64,000 nt of DNA from positions 60,072,593-60,136,592 of the forward strand of contig NC_057923.1 of the NCBI RefSeq assembly GCF_018873765.1, given 5' to 3'. Position 1 is the first letter of the stretch; every line of letters begins with the position of its first letter. This DNA comes from Telopea speciosissima. Taxonomy: Eukaryota > Streptophyta > Magnoliopsida > Proteales > Proteaceae. A program made the position numbers and the translations under genes. Positions 1-11,300 of this stretch are shown here, piece after piece. Below the pieces are notes generated by a model that had not been told where the DNA came from, did not search any database, and saw nothing but the letters and a program-made list of their open reading frames with translations.

Positions 1-630
1 AATAACTCCAGCAACCATGTCTTCTGGCCCGTGTTTCAAAAGACAACCATCATCAAAATCAAGTTTGCAAGCTTCGACAGATCATCGCTAAGCAAGATGT
101 GGGAACTTCAACAGATACGCTACTGGCAACAAGAGATTTGGTGTGGTTAGCGTAGTTAATTAACACCAAGTTGTACATGTTCAACAGTCCGTAGACGGCA
201 AGTGTAAGTGTCTTCAATGGCTATGTAATTGTCAAGCAACAATTTGATTTTCAATCTTCTTCTTTGCTTTGTCCATTGTGATTTGCTTTTACTCAAAAGA
301 CCTTAGAGCTACTCAGGCATGGAAGGATCCCCTTCTTGTCCTAGTTCGAAGTCAAAACGGGCCATTTTCGACCTCTTAGAAACGGTCGTTTCGCCAGTCA
401 GGACAGGCCATTTTGTCTCGATCTGAAGGTAGAACTGACCGTTCCGTTAATCAGGATAGGCCGTTTCGTCTCAGTTTGAAGTTAGAACGGACCGTTTCGT
501 CCTGGTCGGAAGCTAAGACCGGCCGTTTCCAGTTCCGTTTGGGCCTGCGTCAAAGGCCCTGGCACGCCCGCACTACTTCTACCACGTGCGTTGTGCCCCT
601 GTGTGTGGGTGTTGGATTTTTTCACCAACA
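1..630 (+). repeat. LTR, 3' part (cut by the window edge)
   Basis: The window opens inside a long terminal repeat. The same sequence recurs at about 1330-2341 on the plus strand and at 2347-3000 on the minus strand. The 3' half consists of diverged short units built around a GGCCGTTTCGTC-like core (about 350-530), a minisatellite-like block. It ends in a TGTTGG...CCAACA stretch at about 610-630, directly before a primer-binding site. It has no coding capacity; short open frames here are shared by all copies and have low complexity. Confidence 0.75.
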
Positions 631-859
631 CATTTTGGCACGCCCGGTGGGATGCCAGAAAGCAAAATCATGATGGTTCAAGGAAGAAGAAGTATCGATG
701 AAGGATCCCATCCCTGAATCAGGCAAACCAAGGGCAGCAATATCCATTCCTGACAGTGGCGTCGTATTTCAGTCAAGAGCTCAAATTGGAGACTGATTAA
801 AATACATCCACAATCCCATTCGAACTTGTGTGGCCTCGTTCAAACGGGATTGTGAGGGG
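631..859 (+). mobile_element. Short internal region of non-autonomous LTR retrotransposon
   Basis: Between the LTR end at 630 and the next LTR start near 860 lie only about 230 bp. A candidate primer-binding site TGGCACGCCCGGTGGGA is at 636-652, of the kind seen in plant Ty3/gypsy elements. A purine run (GTGAGGGG, 852-859) just before the second LTR fits a polypurine tract. No gag or pol is present, so the element would depend on enzymes from elsewhere. A 17 bp imperfect inverted repeat (809-825 with 838-854, two mismatches) sits next to the purine tract and could fold in the RNA. Confidence 0.65.
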
Positions 860-2341
860 CGTTGTTTGTACCCAAATTCCACAAATTGGGATTCGATTAT
901 GTGTGCCATAGGGCCGTGCATTGCACGCTGCCAAGGAGTTACCATTTTAAATTTTGATTTAACCAAGTGAAAAGGTGGGACCTGCCATGACCATAGATGG
1001 TGGGAGGTTTCAAACCCCACATGGCCACATGGCACAAGGGATAAGCATTTTTGGAGTGAAAGTGGCCCCAATCAAGGAAGCAAGTGGAATGGTTGGTTAT
1101 GCGAGTTACCAAGTCTATCTTCTATAAAAGACAAAGCCAAGCAAAAGAGGGAGGACAGCACTCAACGGATCAACCCAACACAATCTGCATTTTATCTTTA
1201 TTTTATCATTTCCAGTCTTTATCTTTCAGAATGTAATCATTCATCCCTTCTGTAATTTTTGCTGGAGTTGGGTTCTAGCCACCAATGCCTCATTGGCTTA
1301 TGTTTCAAGGAGCATTCTTGTAGGCCTAGCATGGAGAATAACTCCAGCAATGATGTCTTCTGGCCCGTGTTTCAAAAGACAACCATCATCAGAATCAAGT
1401 TTGCAAGCTTCGACATATCATCGCTAAGCAAGATGTGGGAACTTCAACAGATACGCTACTGGCAACAAGAGATTTGGTGTGGTTAGCGTAGTTTAACACC
1501 AAGTTGTACATGTTCAACAGTCCGTAGACGGCAAGTGTAAGTGTCTTCAATGGCTATGTACTTGTCAAGCAACAATTTGATTTTCAATCTTCTTCTTTGC
1601 TTTGTCCATTGCGATTTGCTTTTACTCAAAAGACCTTAGAGCTACTCAGGCATGGAAGGATCCCCTTCTCGTCTTGGTTCGAAGTCAGAATGGGTTGTTT
1701 TCGACCTCTTAGAAATGACCATTTCGCCAGTCAGGACAAGCCGTTTTGTCTCGGTCTGAAGGTAGAACAGGCCGTTCCGTCAATCAGGACAGGCCGTTTC
1801 GTCTCAGTCTGAAGTTAGAACGAACCGTTTCGTCCAGGTCGAAAGCTAAGACCGGCCGTTTCCAGTTCCATTTGGGCTTGCGTCAAAGGCCCTGGCACAC
1901 CCGCGCTACTTCCACCACAGCAAGTGTAAGTGTCTTCAATGGCTATGTAATTGTCAAGCAACAATTTGATTTTCAATCATCTTCTTTGCTTTGTCCACCA
2001 TGATTTGCTTTTACTCAAAAGACCTTAGAGCTACTCAGGCACGGAAGGATCCCCTTCTCGTCCTGGTTCAAAGTCAGAACGGGCTATTTTCGACCTCTTA
2101 GAAACGATCGTTTCGCGAGTCAGGACAGCCATTTTGTCTTGGTCTGAAGGTAGAACAAGTTGTTCTGTTAATCAGGATAGGCCATTTTGTCTCAGTCTGA
2201 AGTTAGAACAGACCGTTTCGTCCTGGTCGAAAGCTAAGACCGGCCGTTTCTAGTTCCGTTTGGGCCTGCGTCAAAGGCCTTGGCACGCCCTCGCTACTTC
2301 CACCACGTGCGCTGTGCCCCTGTGTGTGGGTGTTGGATTTG
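860..2341 (+). repeat. LTR, plus strand (3' LTR of the element; with internal duplication)
   Basis: The LTR starts near the GTTGTTTG at 861 and matches, inverted, the segment 3421-2347. A TATA-like TCTATAAAAG at 1121-1130 is a plausible LTR promoter. The 3' part (from about 1330) repeats the sequence seen at 1-630. It stops at 2341, lacking the last few bases of the LTR end, where it meets the inverted copy. It is longer than the other copies because a block of about 390 bp is duplicated in tandem. Confidence 0.7.
1529..2315 (+). repeat. Tandem duplication (about 390 bp x 2) inside the LTR
   Basis: The unit starting GGCAAGTGTAAGTGTCTTC at 1529 restarts at 1919 (AGCAAGTGTAAGTGTC...) and both copies run through the GGCCGTTTC-rich block to the CTTCCACCAC stretch. 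Neither the copy at 1-630 nor the inverted copy at 2347-3421 carries the duplication, so it arose in this LTR after the copies separated. Confidence 0.8.
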
Positions 2342-2346
2342 AAAAT

Positions 2347-3421
2347 GTGTTAGTGAAAAAATCCAACACCTAACACAGGGGCACGACGCACGTGGTGGAA
2401 GTAGCGCGGGCGTGCCAGGGCCTTTGATGCAGGCCCAAACGGAACTGGAAACGGCCGGTCTTAGCTTCCGACCAGGACAAAACAGTCCATTCTAACTTCA
2501 GACTGAGATGAAACGGCCTGTCCTGATTGACGGAACGGCCTGTTCTACCTTCAGACCGAGACAAAACGGCCTGTCCTGACTGGCAAAACGGCCTTTTCTA
2601 AGAGGTTGAAAACAACCCGTTCTGACTTCGAACCAGGACGAGAAGAGGATCCTTCCGTGCCTGAGTAGCTCTAAGGTCTTTTGAGTAAAAGCAAATCGTG
2701 ATGGACAAAGCAAAGAAGAAGATTGGAAATCAAATTGTTGCTTGACAATTACATAGCCATTGAAGACACTTACACTTGTCGTTTACGGACTGTTGAACAT
2801 GTACAACTTGGTGTTAAACTACGCTAACCACACCAAATCTCTTGTTGCCTGTAGCGTATCCGTTGAAGTTCCCACATCTTGTTTAGCGATGATGTGTCGA
2901 AGCTTGCAAACTTGGTTCTGATGATGGTTGTCTTATGAAACACGGGCCAAAAGACATGGTTGCTGGAGTTATTCTCCAAGCAAGGCCTACATGAATGCCC
3001 CTTGAAACACAAGTCAATGAGGCATTGGTGGCTGGAACCCAACTCCAGCAAAAACTTACAAAAAAGGATGAATGATTACATCCTGAAAGAAAAAAGGAAA
3101 AGATAAGATAAAATAAAGATAAAGTGCAGATTGTGTTTTGTTGATCCGTTGAGTGCTGTCCTCTTCTTCAATGGAGACTTCTCCCTTTTATAGATTAAAT
3201 GCTCCTACTTGTTAGTTATCATAACTACTGATAACTATTTGGCACCATGTGGCCATGTGGGGTTTGTAACCTCCCACCATCCATAATTGTGGCGGGTCCC
3301 ACCTTTCCATTTTGTCAAACCAAATTTAAAAGTGATGACTCCTTCATGGCAGCGTGCAGCGGACGGCCCTATGGCACACATAATCGAATCCCAATTTGTG
3401 GAATTTGGATGCAAACAACAT
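2347..3421 (-). repeat. Inverted LTR, minus strand
   Basis: This is a reverse-complement copy of the LTR at 860-2341 without the internal duplication. Its 3' end (TGTTAGTGAAAAAATCCAACA, read on plus) faces the 3' end of the plus-strand LTR across about 5 bases. Its start lies near 3421, beyond which similarity to the plus copy stops. A TATA-like box (TCTATAAAAG on minus) is at about 3186-3195. The pair forms a large tail-to-tail palindrome. Confidence 0.75.
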
Positions 3422-5311
3422 ACCAAACTTTCTTCTTTTTTATGTTTTTTTTCTTTTTTTTCCTCTCTCGTCTCTTAACGTGTTCTTGACCTAAAATGCA
3501 TTCCAAGAATGCAGACCAAACATACCCTCAAATTAGGGTAAAACTTGACATGTGTTCAAAGAACCTTAAAATCCATCGATATATAAAATTTTGGCCCTAC
3601 CTGAACAACCATGTGGTTGTTATTGGTGGGGCGTGCAATTCTATTTCTGGGGTAGGTCAGGTCGAGCCCCCTCCTCCCAAACTCTAAAATAGAAAAGAAA
3701 GTGTTAGTGGGAGTTGTTATTGATTTGGTAGGTAGTCACATTTTCAAAATTTCAAACTGATGTTGCACTAATCAACTATGCTTTAATGAACTTGTACTAG
3801 TTTCATGAGATCTAGGAAAGTAAACATCATTGACGAGTTCATAATCGTACATAAGTAGGTCTTTAGTTAGGCAAACAATTCTTTTGTCAAGGGTTTGTTC
3901 TATGGTTGAATGGAAGTGTCAATGGTTTGTTTCATGGTTGAATGGTGGTTACTTTCTTTGTCTTTCATTCTCCTTATCTTCTTAATATGGTATTGGTTGA
4001 TCTCTTAAATTGTTTGGAAACTAACCCAAATCAACTTAGAACCGCCCGATCCCCCAATCCTGATTCACCAATCCCGCCACCCCCCCCCCCCCCAAAAAAA
4101 AACCTGGTTGACAAGGTCTGTTTACCCCTTATTATACCCAAACGTCCCAATCATGCAATTTAAGCTGCATTTGCCCGAATCCTTTTTTCATTTTCATTCA
4201 AGAGTTCTTTTCTTATATGTTTCCGCGTTCCTTTGAGACCTCAAGAAATGGACATTCATTTTCTTATTCTTAAGGGGACATACAAGATTTGTCACTACAC
4301 AAACCATAATGGATCCCCACCATTAACTATTATACATTCCAAAAAATCATACCAAACACAGTAGGGGTGGCTCAGTTGGCAAAGAATCATACCTAAGAAG
4401 CAGAGGTCCTGAGTTTGACTCTAAAAGTAAGAAGGGACAATCTTTTCTTCTTCCTCAAACTTTTTAAATGGTGTCTTTCCCTATCTCAACGAGAGGAGGG
4501 GAAATCATTCTTCTTCCTCTTGGACTTTTTAAAAGATGTCTGCAAGAAGACTAATGGAGTAGTGACTAAGGCTCCATTCTTGTTCTATGCTGCAGATGCG
4601 CTACTAGGGATGACAATGGAGCTGATTAAAGCAGATACCCATTTCACTTTGCTCCTGCTGGTTCAAGTATTGTATGAGTATGACCTTCATCTGTAAGATT
4701 TGAAAATGGTGCTTGAAAATCTTTACAGCCACCTACCCTGTTTCCATGCCTGCACACTTAAAAAGTTTACTTCCTTAATAGACTAGTCCATAAACCTTCA
4801 AAATTTTCATTAAATAGTGAATAAATTGTTGCAATTGTTGGTAGTTGATGATGTGAAGTATGATGAAATTTTCAATGCTACAGTACTAAAAAATCATGCA
4901 TCAGAAAGGAATAAATTCAACTTTTACTTTCTCTATTTCATCACATGTTTTTAATCACTTCTTTTTTTTTTTGGGGGGGGGGGGGGGCGGGGCGGTGGAA
5001 AAGATAGATCATTTTACATCAACTTTACTTTCAACCAAACATCCATCTAAAATTGTCACTGCACTTTACCAGCTAAACTTCTATTTCATTTCACTCCATC
5101 TAAATTTTCATTTCATTACGCCTTCAGGCAAGAAAGACATGTTATGTATCATAGTACAATCAGATCACTCTTTCTTCAGAAGAAATTTTCACCATTTACA
5201 GTTCTCTGTTCATCAGTCATAAAGAAACAATTATTAGAAATATACAGCGCCAGTTACTCATCCATTCCCACAACTGTGACACTTGTGAAAAACAAAGGCA
5301 CAATGGCTCGG
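3422..5311. other. Intergenic, 3' flank of the TRAUCO-like gene
   Basis: No gene is recognised. The region contains a C14-A9 tract at about 4080-4102, a T10-G15 tract at about 4961-4987, and a SINE-like segment at 4361-4560. The part next to 5311 should hold the 3' UTR of the minus-strand TRAUCO-like gene, but no clear polyadenylation site was picked out. Confidence 0.5.
4361..4560 (+). repeat. Possible SINE with tRNA-like promoter
   Basis: A box A-like TGGCTCAGTTGGCAAAG (about 4368-4384) is followed about 40 bp later by a box B-like GAGTTTGACTC (4411-4421), the layout of an RNA polymerase III promoter in tRNA-derived SINEs. It does not look like a functional tRNA gene because no cloverleaf 3' arm follows. 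The downstream part contains two diverged copies of a TTCTTCTTCCTC...GACTTTTTAAA unit. The element ends and target duplications were not resolved. Confidence 0.45.
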
Positions 5312-8300
5312 CTAACTTTGCTTCTCCCCAGATGCATCATTGTCAACAGTGCTGTCAAACCCATGATAGGGAACTTCAATCATGGGTTTGGGTATTGGAC
5401 GGCCTTCAAAATCCTGGGGAAAGCATTCAAACTCAGGGCCAAAATTGAACCTGACCACACAGTTGGGCTGGTTGGGGAGTGTGTACATGGAAGCGGCAGG
5501 GTAGTAGCAGCCCCCATATAGATCCTTGAAAGCAACACCTTGGAATACACCATTCTTCAAGAACGATATTTCACTTCCTACACAGCAAAACAAGCATTGT
5601 CAAGAGAAAAACTCACCCAATTTAAATATGCATAGGGTGATTGTAAATAACAGCCTCATTGTACAGCTGGTAAGATATGACGAATTCCCATCAAACACTG
5701 AGACATAAAAAGATCCCTCTCAACAAGATGGAACCCAAATTTCCCTCTATTGGTGGCTAATGGTGACTTAAAACTTAACTAGTAGCAGTTTCAAATCATC
5801 ACTCTTTTTGGGTTCCTTTTTAACTAAACTGCTTGTACAAGAGAAGAGGATGCATGATCTATTGTTGGTGTTGGTAAAAGAACCCGATATTCCTTCATGC
5901 ACAACTAGAGGTCAAAAGAACACAATTAATAGTGTTTAACAAAATAAAAGTCACATTGAAGGTCAAAACTCTAAGAAAAAGATTACCTACCCATCTACCA
6001 CCATGTACTTCAGCAGCAATCAGAGATCAAAGATTATAATTAGGACTACGAAATTCAACTGGATCATATCATCTTCCCTTCCCCCCCGCCCCCCTCTCTC
6101 TCTTCTTACAAGATTAATCTGAAGTTTCTTATAAAGGCTAAAAAGAGAAATTAAAAAATGAACAACTCAGCCTTATCCCAACTAAATGGGGTTGGCTACA
6201 TGGATCCTTACCCTCCAATCAGCTCTGTTTGAGGTCATAATTGATACAAGGCCTAGGCTATGCATGTCTTTCTTCACCACTTCTCCTATAGTTGTTATAA
6301 GTCTATCAAATCTCTCCTTATTGAAGCATCCAAGGCCTCCATTGAACATTGCCATACCACCTCAAACGACTTTGCTCTAATATGATCATTCCTTTATCCT
6401 TCCTAGTTTTGCCACACATCCATCTCAACTATACTGAATTTATCCATATGATGCTTCTTAACTGGCCAACATTCTGCACCATACATTTTAGCCGGTCATA
6501 TAATTGTCCTACAAAAAATTTCCTTTAAAGTTTTACAGGAAATGGGGTCAGCTACATGGATCCTTACCCTCCAACAGAATATGTCAATCACACAATACTC
6601 CGGATGCACCTCTCCACTTCATCCATCTTATTTTAATTCTTTGAGAAACATCATCCTCTATATCACCTTTTTTATTTATGATTGAGCCCAAATACCTAAA
6701 ATAATCGCTTTGCAGAATCTCCCTCTCATAAATTTTCACCATCTCATTATCCATCCTAGTGTAACTAAAGTTACACATCATATACTCCTCCGTTCTATTT
6801 ATCTTAAAACCTTTTGATTCCAAGGTTGATCTCCATAGCTTCAACTTGGCGTTAATCTCTGCTTTTAGGGATATCAACCCGTCAGTCATAGTAACTTTTG
6901 GTCGGGCCTGATCAGGCCACACCATTTCTATCACTAGCACCGTAACCACATGATTAGAGATTTGAGTTGAGTTTCAGGTTAAGGAAGCAAGTGAGAAAGG
7001 AGGAAGATGTTAGAGAAGGAGGGGCACGAAGGAGGAGACAAGAGAAGGAAGAAGAGTATATTACGGTGGGAAAGTTGTGTGTTGGAGAGACTTCTCCAAC
7101 CCATCTATATTACTCAAATAGAATTACTAAAGGTATTACATCCACCTCCCTAGGGAGGTAAAAGGTAAAAAGACATAAGAAGGTTAAAAATACATAATAA
7201 GGCAACTAGTCCAAAGTCTAGTTCATGAACTACCCCTGATACATATCTACTATCAACTCAAACACTCCCCCTCAAGCTAGAGAATATATATCATGCATTC
7301 CCAGCTTGCTTAGAAGGGTACTAAACTGAGGAGAGGCAAGAGCTTTGGTGAGGATATCTGCCAGCTGATCACCAGTCTTCACAAAAGGAGTACAAATGCA
7401 GCCAGAGTCTATCTTCTCCTTGATGAAGTGTCTATCAACCTCTATGTGCTTAGTTCGGTCATGTTGAACAGGATTGTGGGCAATACTGATTGCAGCCTTG
7501 TTGTTACAATAGAGTCTCATAGGGCCTCTAGTGTCAAATCCTAATTCCTGAACAAGTCTTTTCAACCATATGAGTTCACATACTCCATGTGCCATAGCTC
7601 TAAATTCTGCCTTTGCGCTGGATCTAGCTACAACATGCTGTTTTTTGCTCCTCCATGTAACCAAATTACCCCCCCCCCACAAAGGTACAATAGCCGAAGG
7701 TGGATCTCCTGTCTGTAATGGAGCCAGCCCAATCAGCATCTGTGAAACCTTCCACTTTCAAGTGGTTGTGTCTGGCATACAACAGTCCTTTCCTTGGGGA
7801 AGACTTCAAATATCTAAGAATACGATACACGGCGTCCAAGTGACCACTCTTGGGAGCATGCATGAATTGGCTCACCACGCCCATTGCATAGAAGATATCT
7901 GGACGTGCCATGGCAAGATAGATAAGCTTCCCCACTAGCCTTTGGTACTTTCCCGCATCAACAAGGGAAGGACCACAATCTTCACCTAGTTTGTGATTTT
8001 GCTCAATAGGGGAATTGGCTGGTTTGCAGCCCAACATTTCTGTCTCTGTCAGCAAGTCAAGAACAAACTTCCGTTGACATATATTGATTCCTTTCTTGGT
8101 CCTTGATACTTCAATTCCTAAGAAATACTTCAAGGGGCCCAAATCTTTAATCTCAAACTGTTGTGCCAAGTAACTCTTCAGGTTACCTATCTCAACTATA
8201 TCATCTCCTGTGACCACAATATCATCAACGTAGACAATGAGGGCTGTAATGGTACCATGACCCCGCTTGGTAAAGAGAGTGTGATCAGCTTGGCTCTGGG

Positions 8301-11300
8301 AATATCCATTCTTCAGAATGGCTTGTCGAAAGCGCCCAAACCATGCCTTTGGTGACTGTTTGAGACCATATAGTGCCTTCTTGAGGAGGCACACTTTCCC
8401 TTCAGCTGAGGGCAGTTTGAAGCCTGGTGGAGTTTGCATGTACACTTCCTCTTCCAAGTCGCCATGGAGAAAGGCATTCTTTACATCCAACTGATATAAT
8501 GGCCAATCTTTATTGGCAACCAATGACAAAAGAATTCTGATCGAGTTGTGTTTGGCCACAGGAGCAAATGTCTCCTGATAGTCAACTCCATAAACTTGAC
8601 TGTATCCCTTAGCCACCAACCTTGCTTTATATCTCTCAATACTGCCATCAGATTTGTACTTGATTGTGTAGACCCATCTGCATCCAACAGGGACACGTCC
8701 CTTGGGAAGATCCACCAGTTGCCAAGTACCATTATTCTCAAGTGCCATCATTTCCTCAGACATAGCTTGTCTCCACTTTGGATTAGACATAGCATCAATT
8801 ACATTTGGGAATAGAAGCAGTAGAGAGGGCAGTAATAAAGGCAAGACCTGTAGGAGAAAGAGCATCACAGGAAACAAACTGGGCTATAGGATTAGTACAA
8901 GCTCTTTTCCCTTTGCGAACAGCAATAGGGAGGTCTAAATCACATGAAGGAGAAGAAGGGATATCACCTGATTGAGAAGGGTGAATCTCAGGATGTGGAT
9001 CTCGATCCAAAGAAGACTCTTGGTAGGTCTTCTTTCCTTCATTATGTAAGCCTTCACTTTTTTTGTATGTAATATGGTAATCTTTCTCCTTACTAGGACT
9101 ATTGGTAGTTCTGTCAACTACCAAATCAGCATGCACATCCTCCACATCCACAGACTTTCCAATGTCAAGCATAAAGGGAGAGATAGGGAGAGGATAATGA
9201 AGAAAATCAACAGCCTGTTCATTCCTACAATTCTCCCCCTACAGAGGATGCTAAGATGGGGCAAAGAAAGGTACAGACTCAAGGAAAGTGACATCTTTGG
9301 AGATGAAGCACCTGCCAGAAGATGGGTGATAGCACTTGTAACCTTTGGTAGTAGAAGAGTAGCCAAGAAAAAGGCACTTGAGGGCTTTGTGATAAAGTTT
9401 AGTGCGATGTGATTTGTTAACATGCACGCAACAAACACAGCCAAAGATTTTAGGAGGAAGAGAGAAACCTGTGGAGATAAGACTTCTAAGGGAGATTTGA
9501 AAGCAAGAAGTTTGGTTGGCATGCGATTGATGAGAAAATAAGCAGTGAGGAGAGCAGCAGACCAAAAAGTCTTTGGAACATGCATGTCAAACAAGAGGCT
9601 ACGGGTGACCTCTAATAAATGGCGATTTTTCCTCTCAGCAACCCCATTTTGTTGGGGTGTGTCAACACACGCTAGCTGATGGAGAATGCCATTAGTAGTA
9701 AAGAAGGCTTGGAGGCCACTAAACATATATTCTCCCCATTTATCAGACCGGACAATTTTGATACGAGTATCAAACTGAGTAAGAATCATCTGATAAAAAT
9801 TCTGAAATGCCTCACAAACATCACTCTTATGTTTCATAAGAACAGTCCAAGTGGCACAAGAAAAGTCATCAACAAAAGACACAAAGTAACGAAAGCTACA
9901 TAAAGAAGTAGTAGGGGAAGGTCCCCAAACATCAATATGTATAATATGGAAAGGAGCAACAGTTCTATTACCATGATATGGATAAGAGGAACGACAATGT
10001 TTGGCAAACATACATGATTCACATTGAAAGACATGAGAAGAAGCAACAGAAGAAAATAAGTGAGACAAATGTTTCCTCATTACAACAAAAGATGGATAGT
10101 TAAGACGCCGATGCCATAACATAACAGATTCTACAGAACTACTATCATCACATCCACACACATAGGACTGAGCTGTGGGTAAACCAAGATCAAAAAAGTA
10201 AAGGCCTTTCTCCTCACATCCACTACCAATAATCCTCTTCGTCACCAAATCCTGAAAAAGACAGTTAGAAGGACAAAAGGTGACACAACAGTTGAGAGAT
10301 TTAGTCAAGTGACTCACAGATAAAAGGTTAACAGCAAGGTTAGGAACATGAAGAACTGAAGTAAGAGAGATAGATGAGGTAATAGGGATACTACCTTTAC
10401 CAGATATAGAGGAAAGGGATCCATCAGCTATCATAACTTTATCCTTACCAGAACAAATGGTCTAGGAATCATAATTATAGGACGTACCAGTCATGTGGTC
10501 AGTGGGACCAGAGTCAATGACCCAAGACTAGGCTGCAGTAGAAGCTGTAGTGGAGACCTGCAAGGCTGAGGACGAAGATGAGCTGGCCACGGTAGGAGAC
10601 GTGCTCAATTGGGATATAATCTGGCGAACTGTATCAACCAAAGCAGGATCATCCTGTGTAGCATCTGCCTCAGTCATCACGGAGTGAGCCCGAGCTCCCC
10701 CTCTACGACCACCACGACCACGTGTGCTAGGAGGACGACCATGAAGAGACCAACACCTATCCTTGGTGTGCCCAGTTCTCCCACAGTGATCACATTTAAA
10801 CCTGTCTCTCCCAACTCCACTGGCACCAACTGTCTCCACTGCACTGGTTGCCTCACGGTTGGGCTCTTGGCCTCTACCACCTCCACGGGTATCTCGGAAG
10901 GAACTGGAGTTGAGAGCTGACCTTTCATGAGGTGATGCTGGTGTTGGGTCCATAGTAACACGCCGAGTCTCCTCACTCTGTAGGTAATTGCAGACCTCAG
11001 TACCTCACTAAGAGATGGAAGAGGAGATCGGCCTAAAAGTTGTAGTCTGATGGGCTCATAGTTAGGGTTCAGACCACCAAGTAAAGAGAAGACCTGCTCC
11101 TTTTCAAGAGTCTGATACACCTTTGCTTCATCCTCTGGGTTGGTCAAATGGAGATCTCTGTAGTGGTCATATTCCTCCAAAGACTAAGGAAGGCATTGTA
11201 GTACTCAGAGATAGTTCTGTCCCCTTGCCTCATGGAGTGAATCTTTTGGTGAAGCTGATAGACCTTGGCAGAGTCACCCACTCTGTCAAAGGTCTGAGAG

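Noticed and set aside
413..2713. Short open frames repeated several times (RSEGRTGRSVNQDRPF-like)
   Set aside because: They lie in LTR copies, occur on opposite strands in the inverted arm, and follow the minisatellite unit; coding is not supported.
5312..5593. Independent small gene encoding a SPRY-like peptide
   Set aside because: The conserved part begins exactly at a splice acceptor (5577) and joins in phase to the exon ending at 23629; it is the last exon of the TRAUCO-like gene.
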